Both the position numbers and the translations under genes were made by a program. From positions 186,001 to 250,000 of the forward strand of contig NZ_RJVP01000003.1 of NCBI RefSeq assembly GCF_003730115.1: a stretch of 64,000 nucleotides of DNA, read 5' to 3'. This stretch comes from Pseudomethylobacillus aquaticus. Lineage in GTDB: Bacteria > Pseudomonadota > Gammaproteobacteria > Burkholderiales > Methylophilaceae. Shown here piece by piece: positions 1 through 7,842 of the stretch; the first letter of the stretch is position 1, and every line of letters starts with the position of its first letter. The notes beneath the pieces were generated by a model that was given only the letters and a program-made list of their open reading frames with translations, was not told the DNA's origin and did no database searches.

Positions 1-154
1 GCTCTTTTGGCGTACCTGTGAGCTGCGATAAAATTGGCGCAACCTTTTGGGCAAAAGTAGGCAAAGTAAATGACTTAACAGTTAAATATGTTCTGACGTA
101 ATGCCTAATCGCCCCCTTGGTATAGGCTATATTTTCGCTACTTTCCAATTGCAT
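1..154 (-). CDS. Third gene of Zorya operon, N-terminal part only
   Basis: An open frame starts at an ATG at 154, inside the last codons of zorB in another frame, and stays open to the window edge (51 codons). It begins MQLESSENIAYTKG. An AGAGG ribosome site lies seven bases upstream. A 17-base overlap with zorB suggests translational coupling. In Zorya loci the genes after zorAB encode ZorC/ZorD (type I), ZorE (type II) or ZorF/ZorG (type III). The visible 51 residues do not let me choose, so the position rather than the sequence supports the assignment. The opposite strand is also open here for 33 codons, but it has no start in the window and no ribosome site. Confidence 0.65.
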   Translation of the reverse strand, partial: MQLESSENIAYTKGAIRHYVRTYLTVKSFTLPTFAQKVAPILSQLTGTPKE

Positions 155-866
155 TCTTCAACCTCTCAACATCTTTAGGTGTTGGTGAGCGCATAATAAA
201 TCTGAGTTCAATACGCCTATTTAATGCATGGTTATTAGGTTGAGAGGGGTCTGCTGGTCGTCTGGCTTGATAGCCACTCACATTTAACACTGGTACACCA
301 ATTGTGTTTTTGATGCCCTCATTAAGAAAAGGCTCTGCAAGCGTAATTTGCTTAAAAACAGAAATTGCGCGTTGAGCTGACAGTAGCCAGTTATGTTCAG
401 AAGAGCCTGTTGAATCTGTGTGACCCTCAATAAAAACCGCATCCAACCCATCTTTACTTGCCAGATTCAGTGACTCACAAGATTGCTTTTTGCTCTCGTC
501 ATTCGACACTGAAATGCATGGCAGATACTTGGCTAAAACACCAGCTAATTTTTTAATATTTTCTTCACCGTTGTTATTCAGCTCAAACTCATTTACACCA
601 AATAAGATACTTTCAGGCAACCGCAGAACACCTTGCTCTGTATCAATCGCAACTTGCACACCCAAATCATCCAGCGAATTTTTGATCTCTTTTAGAATTT
701 TGTCTCGTGATTCGTTTAGCTTTGTGACCGAGTCCGCCGCAGTTTTGAAGTCATTTGCAACAATCATCAGCAAGATAATGAAAATAAAAATGATGCCGAC
801 AAGCATATCTGTGAAAGAGGCGAAATAACTCTCATCATGCGACTCATCTAAGTGTTGAGTTTCCAT
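138..866 (-). CDS. zorB: ZorB, MotB/OmpA-like stator protein of Zorya defence system
   Basis: 242 residues. The N-terminal region (about residues 14-40) is a single membrane helix containing the Asp of FTDMLVG, the position that carries protons in MotB-type stators. The C-terminal half is an OmpA-like peptidoglycan-binding domain, with FIEGHTDSTG at about 147 and NRRIELRFIM near the end. Family knowledge: ZorB pairs with ZorA in an inner-membrane proton-driven motor that senses phage infection. Four bases separate it from zorA upstream, and it overlaps a third gene downstream. General MotB or TolR/ExbD proteins are alternatives, but no flagellar or Tol genes are present and the partner has the long Zorya-type tail. 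Confidence 0.85.
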   Translation of the reverse strand: METQHLDESHDESYFASFTDMLVGIIFIFIILLMIVANDFKTAADSVTKLNESRDKILKEIKNSLDDLGVQVAIDTEQGVLRLPESILFGVNEFELNNNGEENIKKLAGVLAKYLPCISVSNDESKKQSCESLNLASKDGLDAVFIEGHTDSTGSSEHNWLLSAQRAISVFKQITLAEPFLNEGIKNTIGVPVLNVSGYQARRPADPSQPNNHALNRRIELRFIMRSPTPKDVERLKNAIGK

Positions 867-870
867 TTAA

Positions 871-2736
871 TTATCTCGGCTTAAATGGATCTTGATTTTT
901 GCTGGCATTTTGCTCACGCTCGTCCGTAAGCTCATTAATTGCACCACTTAACTTGCTAACTGCATCTGCAAATTGATCATTGAGCGCTTTGACATAAACT
1001 TCAACACTTGACCTAAACGACTCACTTCCTTCAGCTAACTGCGTAAATGCATTACCTAAGTCGTTATCCACTTTATTGAAGCGAGCTTCATAATGGTTCC
1101 ACAATGATGGGATCGTTTCTGAAAAAGCCTCTAGCGCTTTTAACATGATCTGTAACTCGCCTTGGTTCTGCTGTATTCGCGCTTCAGTGGCTTTAATTGC
1201 CTCAAGTGCACTGGTGAACGCCAAAGATGCCTGACTTAAAGGCTGGGTTGAGTTGCTCACTTGATTGGAGGCACGCTCTAAAGCTGAAATGGTATCTGCA
1301 ATACCCTCTGCGGCATCACCAAATACTTTCACATTCGCATTAAAACGTTGCCCTGCATTATCTATAGAACTAGCTGAATTCTTAAAATCACCTGACGCCA
1401 GCGCAATAGTTCCACCAGCTGATTTAAGTTGCTCAGCAGTGTTGGAAATTTTTGCAAGTGACTCATTTAATAACTTTAATAGTTCGCTTAACGGATTAAA
1501 GTTTGTAGCTATTTGATTGACCGCTTCGGCTAGCTGGTTTGAGGTTTTATTGTTTACATCAGCAGCTCCACTAATGCTAGCGCCAGCATTTTGAATCTTG
1601 TTTGCAATGATCTCTAAAGCATTAAGGGCTTCACCAAATTGACCTATACCTTGTTGTACCGGTAGAAAAGTAGTGATGAACGAGTCAAGCACGGAAGCTA
1701 AACGTGCACTGGACTCTTTGGTGTCAGTGCCAAAGTTTTTACTCATAATTTCAATACTTAAAACCAGCTTATTGAGCGATTCACGTAAACTTTTAACGCT
1801 CTCAATCAAGCCATTCATATCATCACCTGAGCTTTGACGTAGTTGCGCCAAAAACTCTTGCAACACTTTTTCCAAAGCATTTTCACTGCTGCCGGTAAAT
1901 TTCTGAGCGAGATTCCTTATTTCATTTGCCAATGGTTCCAGTGCTGCTGCGACGCTTGCAGGCAGTTGATTGCTGAGCACTTCGCCAATCCCATTAGAAA
2001 TATTGGTCGCCATGTCATTCAATGCCAAAGTATGCTTTTGTTGCTCAGCATAGTTTTCGTGTAGTAGCTTTTCTGTGGATTTGTACTCGGTGTACTCCTC
2101 AAGGAGCCTAGTAAACTGGTTGAGATTATTTTGGAAATTTTTAAGCCGCGAGCGTTGAACCCAAGATAAAACCAGGCTAGAACCAACTCCAGCAATAGAA
2201 CTAATAAACTTAACTGAAGCTACTGCCAACAAATTTTTTAAAGCATCCTGCCCTTTACCATCAGCAAGACCTTCTTGAGCTACATGAAGCGCTGCCGCCA
2301 AACCAATAAATGTAAAGAATAAACCTAGGCCAATTAAGTAGTTTGGGAATGCCAAGAATTGTGGCAGGTTTAATTTGGAGTTAAGAATTGCGTTACGATT
2401 AAAATACTCTGCTGGCCGATGCGATATGAATATTCTTCTGTTGGGAGTATCAATAAATACACTTTCGATAAACTCATCCCACGCATGTTGAATGGATGGA
2501 ATTTTTTTAAAACTTTGGTCTAATTTATCAAAATAGTCATAGAAGTTTTGATATCGATTATCAGCACCTAATTTTTTAAGTTCATTTACCGCTATCTCAA
2601 TTTCTAAATTTAGTTTTCTAATACTAAAAATTGCTTGCAAAAAAGGAATAATAAAAACCACTAGAATGATTAGAACAAAAACCCAAACTGTATTTGGATT
2701 AGTGAGCAAATCTATAAAGTACTCGGTAGAAATCAT
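871..2736 (-). CDS. zorA: ZorA, MotA/ExbB-like Zorya motor subunit with long tail
   Basis: 621 residues. Membrane segments are visible at about residues 16-38, 130-153 (LGLFFTFIGLAAALHVA) and 168-192 (VKFISSIAGVGSSLVLSW), giving the MotA/TolQ/ExbB channel fold. From about residue 230 to the end the protein is helical and low in complexity, with many Ala, Ser, Asn and Gln and heptad-like spacing. This matches the long intracellular tail described for ZorA and is absent from MotA or ExbB. It is the first gene of the minus-strand operon zorA-zorB-third gene. Base composition is far more A+T-rich than the genes from 3,500 onward, consistent with transfer. No promoter was assigned; the upstream 80 bases are very A+T-rich. 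Confidence 0.87.
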   Translation of the reverse strand: MISTEYFIDLLTNPNTVWVFVLIILVVFIIPFLQAIFSIRKLNLEIEIAVNELKKLGADNRYQNFYDYFDKLDQSFKKIPSIQHAWDEFIESVFIDTPNRRIFISHRPAEYFNRNAILNSKLNLPQFLAFPNYLIGLGLFFTFIGLAAALHVAQEGLADGKGQDALKNLLAVASVKFISSIAGVGSSLVLSWVQRSRLKNFQNNLNQFTRLLEEYTEYKSTEKLLHENYAEQQKHTLALNDMATNISNGIGEVLSNQLPASVAAALEPLANEIRNLAQKFTGSSENALEKVLQEFLAQLRQSSGDDMNGLIESVKSLRESLNKLVLSIEIMSKNFGTDTKESSARLASVLDSFITTFLPVQQGIGQFGEALNALEIIANKIQNAGASISGAADVNNKTSNQLAEAVNQIATNFNPLSELLKLLNESLAKISNTAEQLKSAGGTIALASGDFKNSASSIDNAGQRFNANVKVFGDAAEGIADTISALERASNQVSNSTQPLSQASLAFTSALEAIKATEARIQQNQGELQIMLKALEAFSETIPSLWNHYEARFNKVDNDLGNAFTQLAEGSESFRSSVEVYVKALNDQFADAVSKLSGAINELTDEREQNASKNQDPFKPR

Positions 2737-2902
2737 TGGTAATCCATTTTTATTTGTATGCTGTTAAATTTATATAACAATGCCCATAAGTTCAAAATAA
2801 TTCATAAAAATAATCCCATCTGTAGTGCCCCCCCCATTATCAACTGGGGTCAGAAGTAGCATCATGCTGCCATAGCCAGCCGCTGTTTCGGGGGGTATTA
2901 CC
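2737..2902. other. Intergenic border of the Zorya island
   Basis: The first 80 bases continue the A+T-rich composition of the Zorya genes. Composition then changes abruptly after a run of eight C at 2828-2835 and a GGGGTCAGA motif at about 2854. After that the sequence has host-like G+C and leads into a broken WYL gene. I see no complete gene or inverted repeat pair here. It is probably the island junction. Confidence 0.4.
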
Positions 2903-3332
2903 ATGTCTCCGCAGCGGCTGGTATCTGGACGCATGGTGTCACTTGCGCAACGACATCCGTAACTTCTCGCTCGATGCCATACGCAATGCCGAAATACTGG
3001 AAACCGCGTCTGCCGATGTCAGCGATGCACAACTCAATGAAGTGCTAGGCACTGGCTACGGCATTTTCACTGGCCGTGCCATTCAATGGGCCACGCTGAT
3101 TTTTTCAAAGGAACGTGCACGCTGGGTTTCGGCTGAACGCTGGCATGCCAAGCAGCAATCAAAGGTGCTGGAAGATGGCCGCTATGAACTGCGTGTCCCC
3201 TTTAACGATAGCCGTGAGCTTGTGCTGGACATCCTCAGACATGGTGCCCAGGTGGGAGTGATTGCACCAGCCTCGTTACGGGAAACGATCAAAAACGAAG
3301 TCGCCCTGCTGGCTAGCGTTTATCGAAAGTAA
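2903..3332 (+). pseudogene. WYL-domain transcriptional regulator, broken C-terminal fragment
   Basis: From 2919 the frame reads WYLDAWCHLRND and continues to a stop at 3332 through typical WYL-domain sequence (SLDAIRNAEIL, then a C-terminal helical region). Just upstream, in a different frame from 2903, MSPQRLV is readable. In intact family members the same motif lies a few residues before WYLDAW, so about 14 bases seem to be missing between the two parts. No N-terminal HTH domain is present. WYL proteins bind ligands or nucleic acid and regulate DNA-damage or defence genes. Translation from a downstream TTG at 2943 is possible but would lack the WYL motif itself. Confidence 0.7.
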
Positions 3333-3485
3333 CGCTCACAGCCACTTAACTCGAATGTCAGCGCGCTAGAATCAACAACCCAATCAGGTGGTAGCCTCAC
3401 CCGCACGGTGTAAACTACAATTACTTAGTGCGTGAATTTTTAAAACTGCTGTTCATATAAAAACAAAATCAATAACCAGCAAGCT

Positions 3486-3494
3486 GGGGGGGGG
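3486..3494 (+). repeat. Homopolymeric G9 tract just before a start codon
   Basis: Nine consecutive G residues end one base before an ATG at 3495 and four bases before the ATG at 3499 that opens the DUF3293 frame. Such tracts are prone to slippage. Here it would change spacing of the ribosome site rather than the reading frame. Confidence 0.6.
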
Positions 3495-3498
3495 ATGT

Positions 3499-3930
3499 AT
3501 GGAAGACGCTGTCAATCATTCAGTACTTCATGATGCCTATATGAGCACGGATTATGTGGTGATGAGCGAGCCCGCCTTCACCCTCAAGGTCGGCATCGAG
3601 TCCAGCGCATTGAGTCAGTTGCATAAGTCCTATGGCGTAGACTCCAGCGTCTTCATCACCGCATGGAACCCAGGCAGCGTTCCGCGCAGCAAGATCGAGA
3701 ACGAGAAGCGGCAGGTGGAATTGATGGAGATCCTGCGCTTTCGCAGCCTGGATTACTTTCATGCGGAAGGCATACACCCAAGCGGCCAGTGGCCTGCCGA
3801 ACCTAGCGTGCTGGTACTCGGCCTGTCACTTGAGGCTGGCAAAAAACTGGGGCGGCAATTCAGCCAAAATGCCATCCTGTGGGCTGGTCCGGATGCAAAA
3901 CCCACGCTGGTCATGATCAACGCCTTGTGA
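3499..3930 (+). CDS. DUF3293 domain protein
   Basis: 143 residues. Typical DUF3293 features are visible: an N-terminal segment HDAYMSTDYVV, the central FITAWNPGS, and a C-terminal stretch ending in LVMINAL. The family is small, soluble and uncharacterised. The start at 3499 follows a G9 tract and is the only ATG giving the full domain. It is not obviously in an operon: the WYL remnant lies upstream and gph is convergent downstream. No function can be given from sequence. Confidence 0.75.
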   Translation: MEDAVNHSVLHDAYMSTDYVVMSEPAFTLKVGIESSALSQLHKSYGVDSSVFITAWNPGSVPRSKIENEKRQVELMEILRFRSLDYFHAEGIHPSGQWPAEPSVLVLGLSLEAGKKLGRQFSQNAILWAGPDAKPTLVMINAL

Positions 3931-4087
3931 TCGATTAGCCATACCAAAGCTGACTGAGCCGTCATGCCCGGCTTCACCATCGGGCTCACAAACCGGCTGG
4001 CGCTGTTGAGCCTGCTGTTCTATTTTTCAGCCTGTTCCTTTTAGCCTGTTTTGGCCCTGAGCCTGCTCCCGCCGCACGCCAACACCA

Positions 4088-4768
4088 TCACGCAGTGCGC
4101 AACGCAGCAGGTTCATCTGGCACCGATATTCCAAACAAAGCGGCCACTTCACTGATATCCGCTATCACCCGGTCTGGCTGGTCCAGCCGCACATCGCGTC
4201 CTCCGTTGTAGCCATAAGGGACTACCCAGCAGCTCACGCCTGCATTGCGCGCGGTGGCGATATCGGTGGCGGAATCCCCCACGAACAGGCTGTCTACTGC
4301 CGCTACACCGAGTTGCGTCAGGCAATGGTCGATCACCCGACGATCCGGCTTCCTGAAATCCAGGCTATCGCCACTCAATACCAGATCAAAATACTGCAGC
4401 AGGTCATGCTGACGCAGTAGCTGGTCGGTGAAGGCGGCCTCCTTGTTGGTGATGATCGCCTGTTTGACGCCCGCTGATTTCAACAGCTGCAATGTAGTCT
4501 CCACCATGGGGAACAGCTGGCTGCGACTGCCCAGCACCTGCCTGTAGTTTTGTTTGAACAGCGCCATCAGTGCATCACTGGCGATATCCGGCTGCATTTG
4601 CTGCGCCTGTTGCATCAGGCGTGCAGCGCCGTGACCTATCCAGGCACGCACTTGCAGCTCTCCCACCGCTGGCTGACCATAGGCAGCAAGCGTGCGGTTC
4701 ACCGCATCTGTCAACTCGCCGGCCGTGTCGATCAGCGTGCCATCAAGGTCGTACATCACCAGTGCCAT
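4088..4768 (-). CDS. gph: HAD-family phosphoglycolate phosphatase
   Basis: 226 residues, normal length for Gph. HAD motif I is YDLDGTLID (nucleophile Asp at the first D of DLDGT). Motif II is IITNKE. The conserved Lys lies in FRKPDRRVID, and motif IV is FVGDSATDI. The enzyme dephosphorylates 2-phosphoglycolate, including that released during repair of DNA 3' ends, in the cytosol. It lies 65 bases downstream of the RecE-like nuclease gene on the same strand, with a perfect stem-loop between them. Related PGP or pyrophosphatase HAD enzymes are alternatives for exact substrate. Confidence 0.85.
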   Translation of the reverse strand: MALVMYDLDGTLIDTAGELTDAVNRTLAAYGQPAVGELQVRAWIGHGAARLMQQAQQMQPDIASDALMALFKQNYRQVLGSRSQLFPMVETTLQLLKSAGVKQAIITNKEAAFTDQLLRQHDLLQYFDLVLSGDSLDFRKPDRRVIDHCLTQLGVAAVDSLFVGDSATDIATARNAGVSCWVVPYGYNGGRDVRLDQPDRVIADISEVAALFGISVPDEPAALRTA

Positions 4769-4807
4769 ATTGATTCCCTGTCAGGCAATTGTTTAAGGTA
4801 AATGCCC

Positions 4808-4826
4808 GTTGGTTTCGCAAACCAAC
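4808..4826. repeat. Perfect 8-bp inverted repeat between two minus-strand genes
   Basis: GTTGGTTT and AAACCAAC flank a CGC loop, between the stop of the RecE-like nuclease gene and the start of gph. There is no U-run on either side, so it is not a classical terminator. It could stabilise the upstream transcript end. Confidence 0.5.
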
Positions 4827-4833
4827 AACACAT

Positions 4834-5616
4834 TCACAAGTAACATCCGGCTGTTGTTTTATCCGCTTTGAGTTTGTTCAAGGCCATACGGAACAACCGC
4901 TCCCCTTCCCCCAGCATCTCGGCACTGGGCGCAAAGGTATGCACGGCATACGGCGAATGACGACACACCACTAGAAAGACGTACTGGGGCAGCTGGCCGG
5001 TTAGCTGCTGCACGCCTTGCCGGTACATGGCAGCACTAAGGTGGTAGCGCTGCATCAGGCATGTGCGTTGAAACACCGCCAGCGTGGCGTCGAAGGTAGT
5101 TTTCAGTTCCAGCATCAGCTGCGGCAACAGCAACAGATCCGGTCGTATCTTGCAGCGCACCCCACTTTGTTGATCGCGCCAGAACAGGCTACGCTCGGCC
5201 TGTCCTGTGTTCAACCAATGGGCGACTTCGGGCTGGGCTGCCACCTGTTGACGGATCGCCTGCACCGCGCTCATCTGCGCTTCGGTGATGAAATGCACAG
5301 GATGCGGTTCTTGCTGGATCAGGCGCAGGTCGTCGGCATGCAGCATATCCACATGTGCCACGGGCAAGGCGATGTATTCGCGCTCGAAGCGCTCGGGCTC
5401 CAGTAAAGCGCAGTGTACCGCCGTGCCAAAATCAAGGATGGGGCTGGAGAACTGCTGACGTTGCAGATAGCGCTGCAGATGCAGCGGCGACTGCAATATC
5501 TGTTTCAGCCCGGAGCTGGAAACGTGGCGGTGTTCGGCCAGATAATGTTCCAGACTCAGGTCGTGGATGCCACTATCGTAGGGGCCGCTGGCAGACAGGC
5601 TGTCTTGACGATTCAT
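4834..5616 (-). CDS. RecE-like PD-(D/E)XK exonuclease VIII-type protein
   Basis: 260 residues. The N-terminal part has HVSSSGLKQILQSP and DFGTAVHCALLEP, typical of the phage/RecE PDDEXK nuclease family. The catalytic core is visible as CKIRPD (about 156), LELKTT (E-x-K, about 168) and QRYHLSAAMYRQ, the conserved Gln/Tyr helix. Members degrade one strand of duplex DNA 5' to 3' and usually come from prophages with a RecT-type annealing protein, which is absent here. It is transcribed divergently from a LexA/UmuD-like repressor 120 bases away, so DNA-damage control is plausible. Nuclease activity is inferred from motifs only. Confidence 0.75.
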   Translation of the reverse strand: MNRQDSLSASGPYDSGIHDLSLEHYLAEHRHVSSSGLKQILQSPLHLQRYLQRQQFSSPILDFGTAVHCALLEPERFEREYIALPVAHVDMLHADDLRLIQQEPHPVHFITEAQMSAVQAIRQQVAAQPEVAHWLNTGQAERSLFWRDQQSGVRCKIRPDLLLLPQLMLELKTTFDATLAVFQRTCLMQRYHLSAAMYRQGVQQLTGQLPQYVFLVVCRHSPYAVHTFAPSAEMLGEGERLFRMALNKLKADKTTAGCYL

Positions 5617-5700
5617 GTTGTCATGGTAACCCGCTTATCAGCTGCGATGACGCTGCCCGCCTACCGATTTGGGGTACTCCAACCATCAAACTTACCCCTA

Positions 5701-5729
5701 TTGACGCATGTACGTTCGTACAGTATTGT
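5701..5729 (+). promoter_or_regulatory. Promoter of LexA-like gene with palindromic operator in the spacer
   Basis: TTGACG at 5701-5706 and TATTGT at 5724-5729 are 17 bases apart. The spacer contains TGTACGTTCGTACA at 5709-5722, a palindrome with 6-bp arms around TT. A repressor bound there would block RNA polymerase. The expected transcription start is about 5736, practically at the start codon, so the mRNA could be leaderless. The same site may serve the divergent nuclease gene. Confidence 0.55.
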
Positions 5730-5736
5730 AATGCTC

Positions 5737-6315
5737 ATGGGAAACGACGTTGATTATCTGGCACAGCTTCAGGACTACTACGCGGAACACAGAACGCTGC
5801 CCTCGTTTGCAGCCATCGCGCAGTTGTTGGGGTTCAAATCCAAAAACGCGGTGACCGCGCTGGTGGCGCGCTTCAAGCTGCAACATTACCTGGATTCCGC
5901 CCCGGACAAACGTCTTAAACCGGGCAGCCGCTTCTTCGAGCGCATCATCGCCGAAAACTCAGTGCGCGCCGGCCTGCCTTCCGAAGCCGTGAGCGACCAG
6001 CATGACACGTTGACCATCGACGAATTCCTCGTGGAACGCCCCTCGAAAACCGTTCTGATCACCGTCAAGGGCGACTCCATGATAGACGCAGGCATCCTGC
6101 CGGATGACATCGTCATCGTGGAAAAGCGCCCGTTTGCCAACCCGGGCGACATGGTGATCGCCATCGTCGATAACGAGTTCACCCTCAAGACCCTGGGCAA
6201 GGAAGGTAGCAACTTCGTGCTCTACCCTGCCAATAAAGCCTACGCCACCATACGGCCACAAGGTCAGCTGGAGATCTTCGGCGTAGTCGTTGGCCAGTTC
6301 CGCAAATATAAATAA
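5737..6315 (+). CDS. LexA-family repressor with UmuD-like S24 peptidase domain
   Basis: 192 residues from the ATG at 5737 (another ATG lies at 5731). The N-terminal 60 residues form a winged-helix DNA-binding domain resembling that of LexA (LPSFAAIAQLLGFKSKN). The Ala-Gly cleavage site is in SVRAGLPSE. The catalytic Ser is in KGDSMIDAG and the Lys in NEFTLKTLG. The peptidase half resembles UmuD more than classical LexA (GDSMIDAGI, LEIFGVVV). Such proteins self-cleave on RecA filaments and release SOS genes. It probably represses itself and the divergent RecE-like gene through the palindrome at 5709-5722. Confidence 0.85.
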   Translation: MGNDVDYLAQLQDYYAEHRTLPSFAAIAQLLGFKSKNAVTALVARFKLQHYLDSAPDKRLKPGSRFFERIIAENSVRAGLPSEAVSDQHDTLTIDEFLVERPSKTVLITVKGDSMIDAGILPDDIVIVEKRPFANPGDMVIAIVDNEFTLKTLGKEGSNFVLYPANKAYATIRPQGQLEIFGVVVGQFRKYK

Positions 6316-6457
6316 GCCATCGCCTTACTCATCAGCCCGGGTAGTCAGCGCATTTATATGCCGAGCCCGCCTTTGCCGAGTCAACTTCACCGCTACTCAC
6401 CTGGCTGAACAAACTGGGTAAGCCGACCCAAGCCCGCGCTCACCGCTCTTTGCCGTT

Positions 6458-6634
6458 TCAAGCAGACCGCATGAACTCGGCATAGATATTTCGATGCCGC
6501 ATGCATTCCTCAGCCTGCTTATCCGGGCAGGACTCGCGTAATTTGCAGAAGCAGGTGTGCTGCACCAGTTCCTCAAGGCTGTGGCACTCCATCAGCGTTG
6601 TTGCAACTGGCGTTACCGCTTTCGTCGTTGTCAT
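6458..6634 (-). CDS. 58-residue Cys-rich small protein
   Basis: An ATG at 6634 is preceded by a strong GAGGGAGAT ribosome site, and the frame closes at 6458. The product has four Cys residues in its centre (CFCKLRESC and a further C eight residues on) plus one near the N-terminus, which suggests a metal site or disulphides. There is no signal peptide or membrane segment. It stands alone on the minus strand between the LexA-like gene and chaN, with about 140 and 290 empty bases on either side. I do not recognise the family; function unknown. Confidence 0.55.
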   Translation of the reverse strand: MTTTKAVTPVATTLMECHSLEELVQHTCFCKLRESCPDKQAEECMRHRNIYAEFMRSA

Positions 6635-6924
6635 GATCTCCCTCTACGCTTATTGATACTGGCTATTGTTTACCCACATTCGGACTCGGCATTACAAGCA
6701 GCGTTCAGGTGAACTTGCTGGCTGAGGTGAATTAATTTCCCCGGCATCAAAATGCAGGGAAATCGTGTAGGTTTTTAAGACCAGCTCAGTGACGATTCGA
6801 GATAAGCAACTTCACTCGGTGAACCTGCAACACTGCGGACCTGTCATTGCAAGGGTGACCATCTTCCACAAGACCGAAAAAATGAACTCCCACATCATTC
6901 CTTTTGTAGTTTGGCAAAGCCTCG

Positions 6925-7842
6925 ATGCCTAGCCGGGTTGCCAATTTTCTGGCATCGCTTGCCTTGTTCACGCTAGGCACGCCGGCGTTAGCGGCCCAGG
7001 CAGCTGAACCGAACATCTTCGATGTTGGCACCGGCGCGCCGGTCAGCCGTATACAATTGATAGAACGCCTGGCTACCACGCAATTCGTGCTGCTGGGGGA
7101 GATGCATGACAATACGGACCACCACGCCAAGCGTGGTGAACTGATTGCCGCACTCAACACCCCGCATGCGCGGGTCGTGGCAGAGCACCTGGAACTCGCC
7201 AAGCAGGTTCAAGCGAGCGACGACCTGAAAGCCAGCCTGGAACAGGCCGGCTTTGATGCTCAGGGCTGGGATTGGCCTTTGCATGCGCCGTTATTCTCCG
7301 CCGTGCTGGAAGCGGGTGTCCCGCTCAGCGGTGGCAACATCAGCCGCGAAACTGCACGCAATGCGGTACGTACCGGCGCCAGTGCATTGCCTGAAGCACT
7401 GAGTCAGCTCATCGCGCTAGCACCGCTCGATGCTAGTGTGCAGTCACGCCTGAATGAAGACTTGCTAGGCAGTCACTGCGGCCATATGCCCGCCAGCATG
7501 CTGGATGGCATGCGTTTGGCACAACACGCGCGCGATGCCGCGATGTTTTCCGCATTGCGCGACAGCCAGGGCAAGCCAGCCATTCTGGTTGCAGGCAATG
7601 GCCATGTACGCCATGACTATGGTGTCCCTGCGCTGATACGCCAGCACCTGCCAGAGGCCAGCATCGTATCGGTAGGATTCATTGAGGAAGACGGAAAAAC
7701 GCCCGCGCTGGAGCAGTATCGCGGGCAGTTCGACTACGTCTGGATCGTCCCGGCTATCAAACGGGACGATCCATGTCTGGCGTTTGCGCCGCCTGCCAAC
7801 AAGGCGGCGACTCCGGTGCCCAGCACGACAACTACCAGGTGA
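6925..7842 (+). CDS. ChaN-family haem-binding (lipo)protein
   Basis: 305 residues. The N-terminus is a signal peptide (hydrophobic [11 protein letters not shown], then ALAAQA); no clear lipobox is visible, so it may be periplasmic. ChaN hallmarks are [12 protein letters not shown] at about 54 and [13 protein letters not shown] at about 222. ChaN-family proteins bind haem at the outer membrane/periplasm and are linked to iron uptake. Its end overlaps the convergent ctaB by 11 bases, next to the haem O/A synthesis genes. A Pro/Ala/Thr-rich tail follows the domain. Confidence 0.8.
   Translation: MPSRVANFLASLALFTLGTPALAAQAAEPNIFDVGTGAPVSRIQLIERLATTQFVLLGEMHDNTDHHAKRGELIAALNTPHARVVAEHLELAKQVQASDDLKASLEQAGFDAQGWDWPLHAPLFSAVLEAGVPLSGGNISRETARNAVRTGASALPEALSQLIALAPLDASVQSRLNEDLLGSHCGHMPASMLDGMRLAQHARDAAMFSALRDSQGKPAILVAGNGHVRHDYGVPALIRQHLPEASIVSVGFIEEDGKTPALEQYRGQFDYVWIVPAIKRDDPCLAFAPPANKAATPVPSTTTTR

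Noticed and set aside
3-101. Plus-strand open stretch of 33 codons at the left edge
   Set aside because: It has no start in the window. The minus strand has a better case: ATG at 154, ribosome site, overlap with zorB and no stop to the edge.
3931-4087. Repeated AGCCTG-type words between DUF3293 and gph
   Set aside because: Four irregular copies without constant spacing or flanks; no array or mobile element can be supported.
4808-4826. Stem-loop as terminator of the RecE-like gene
   Set aside because: No T-run follows on either strand; kept only as an inverted repeat.
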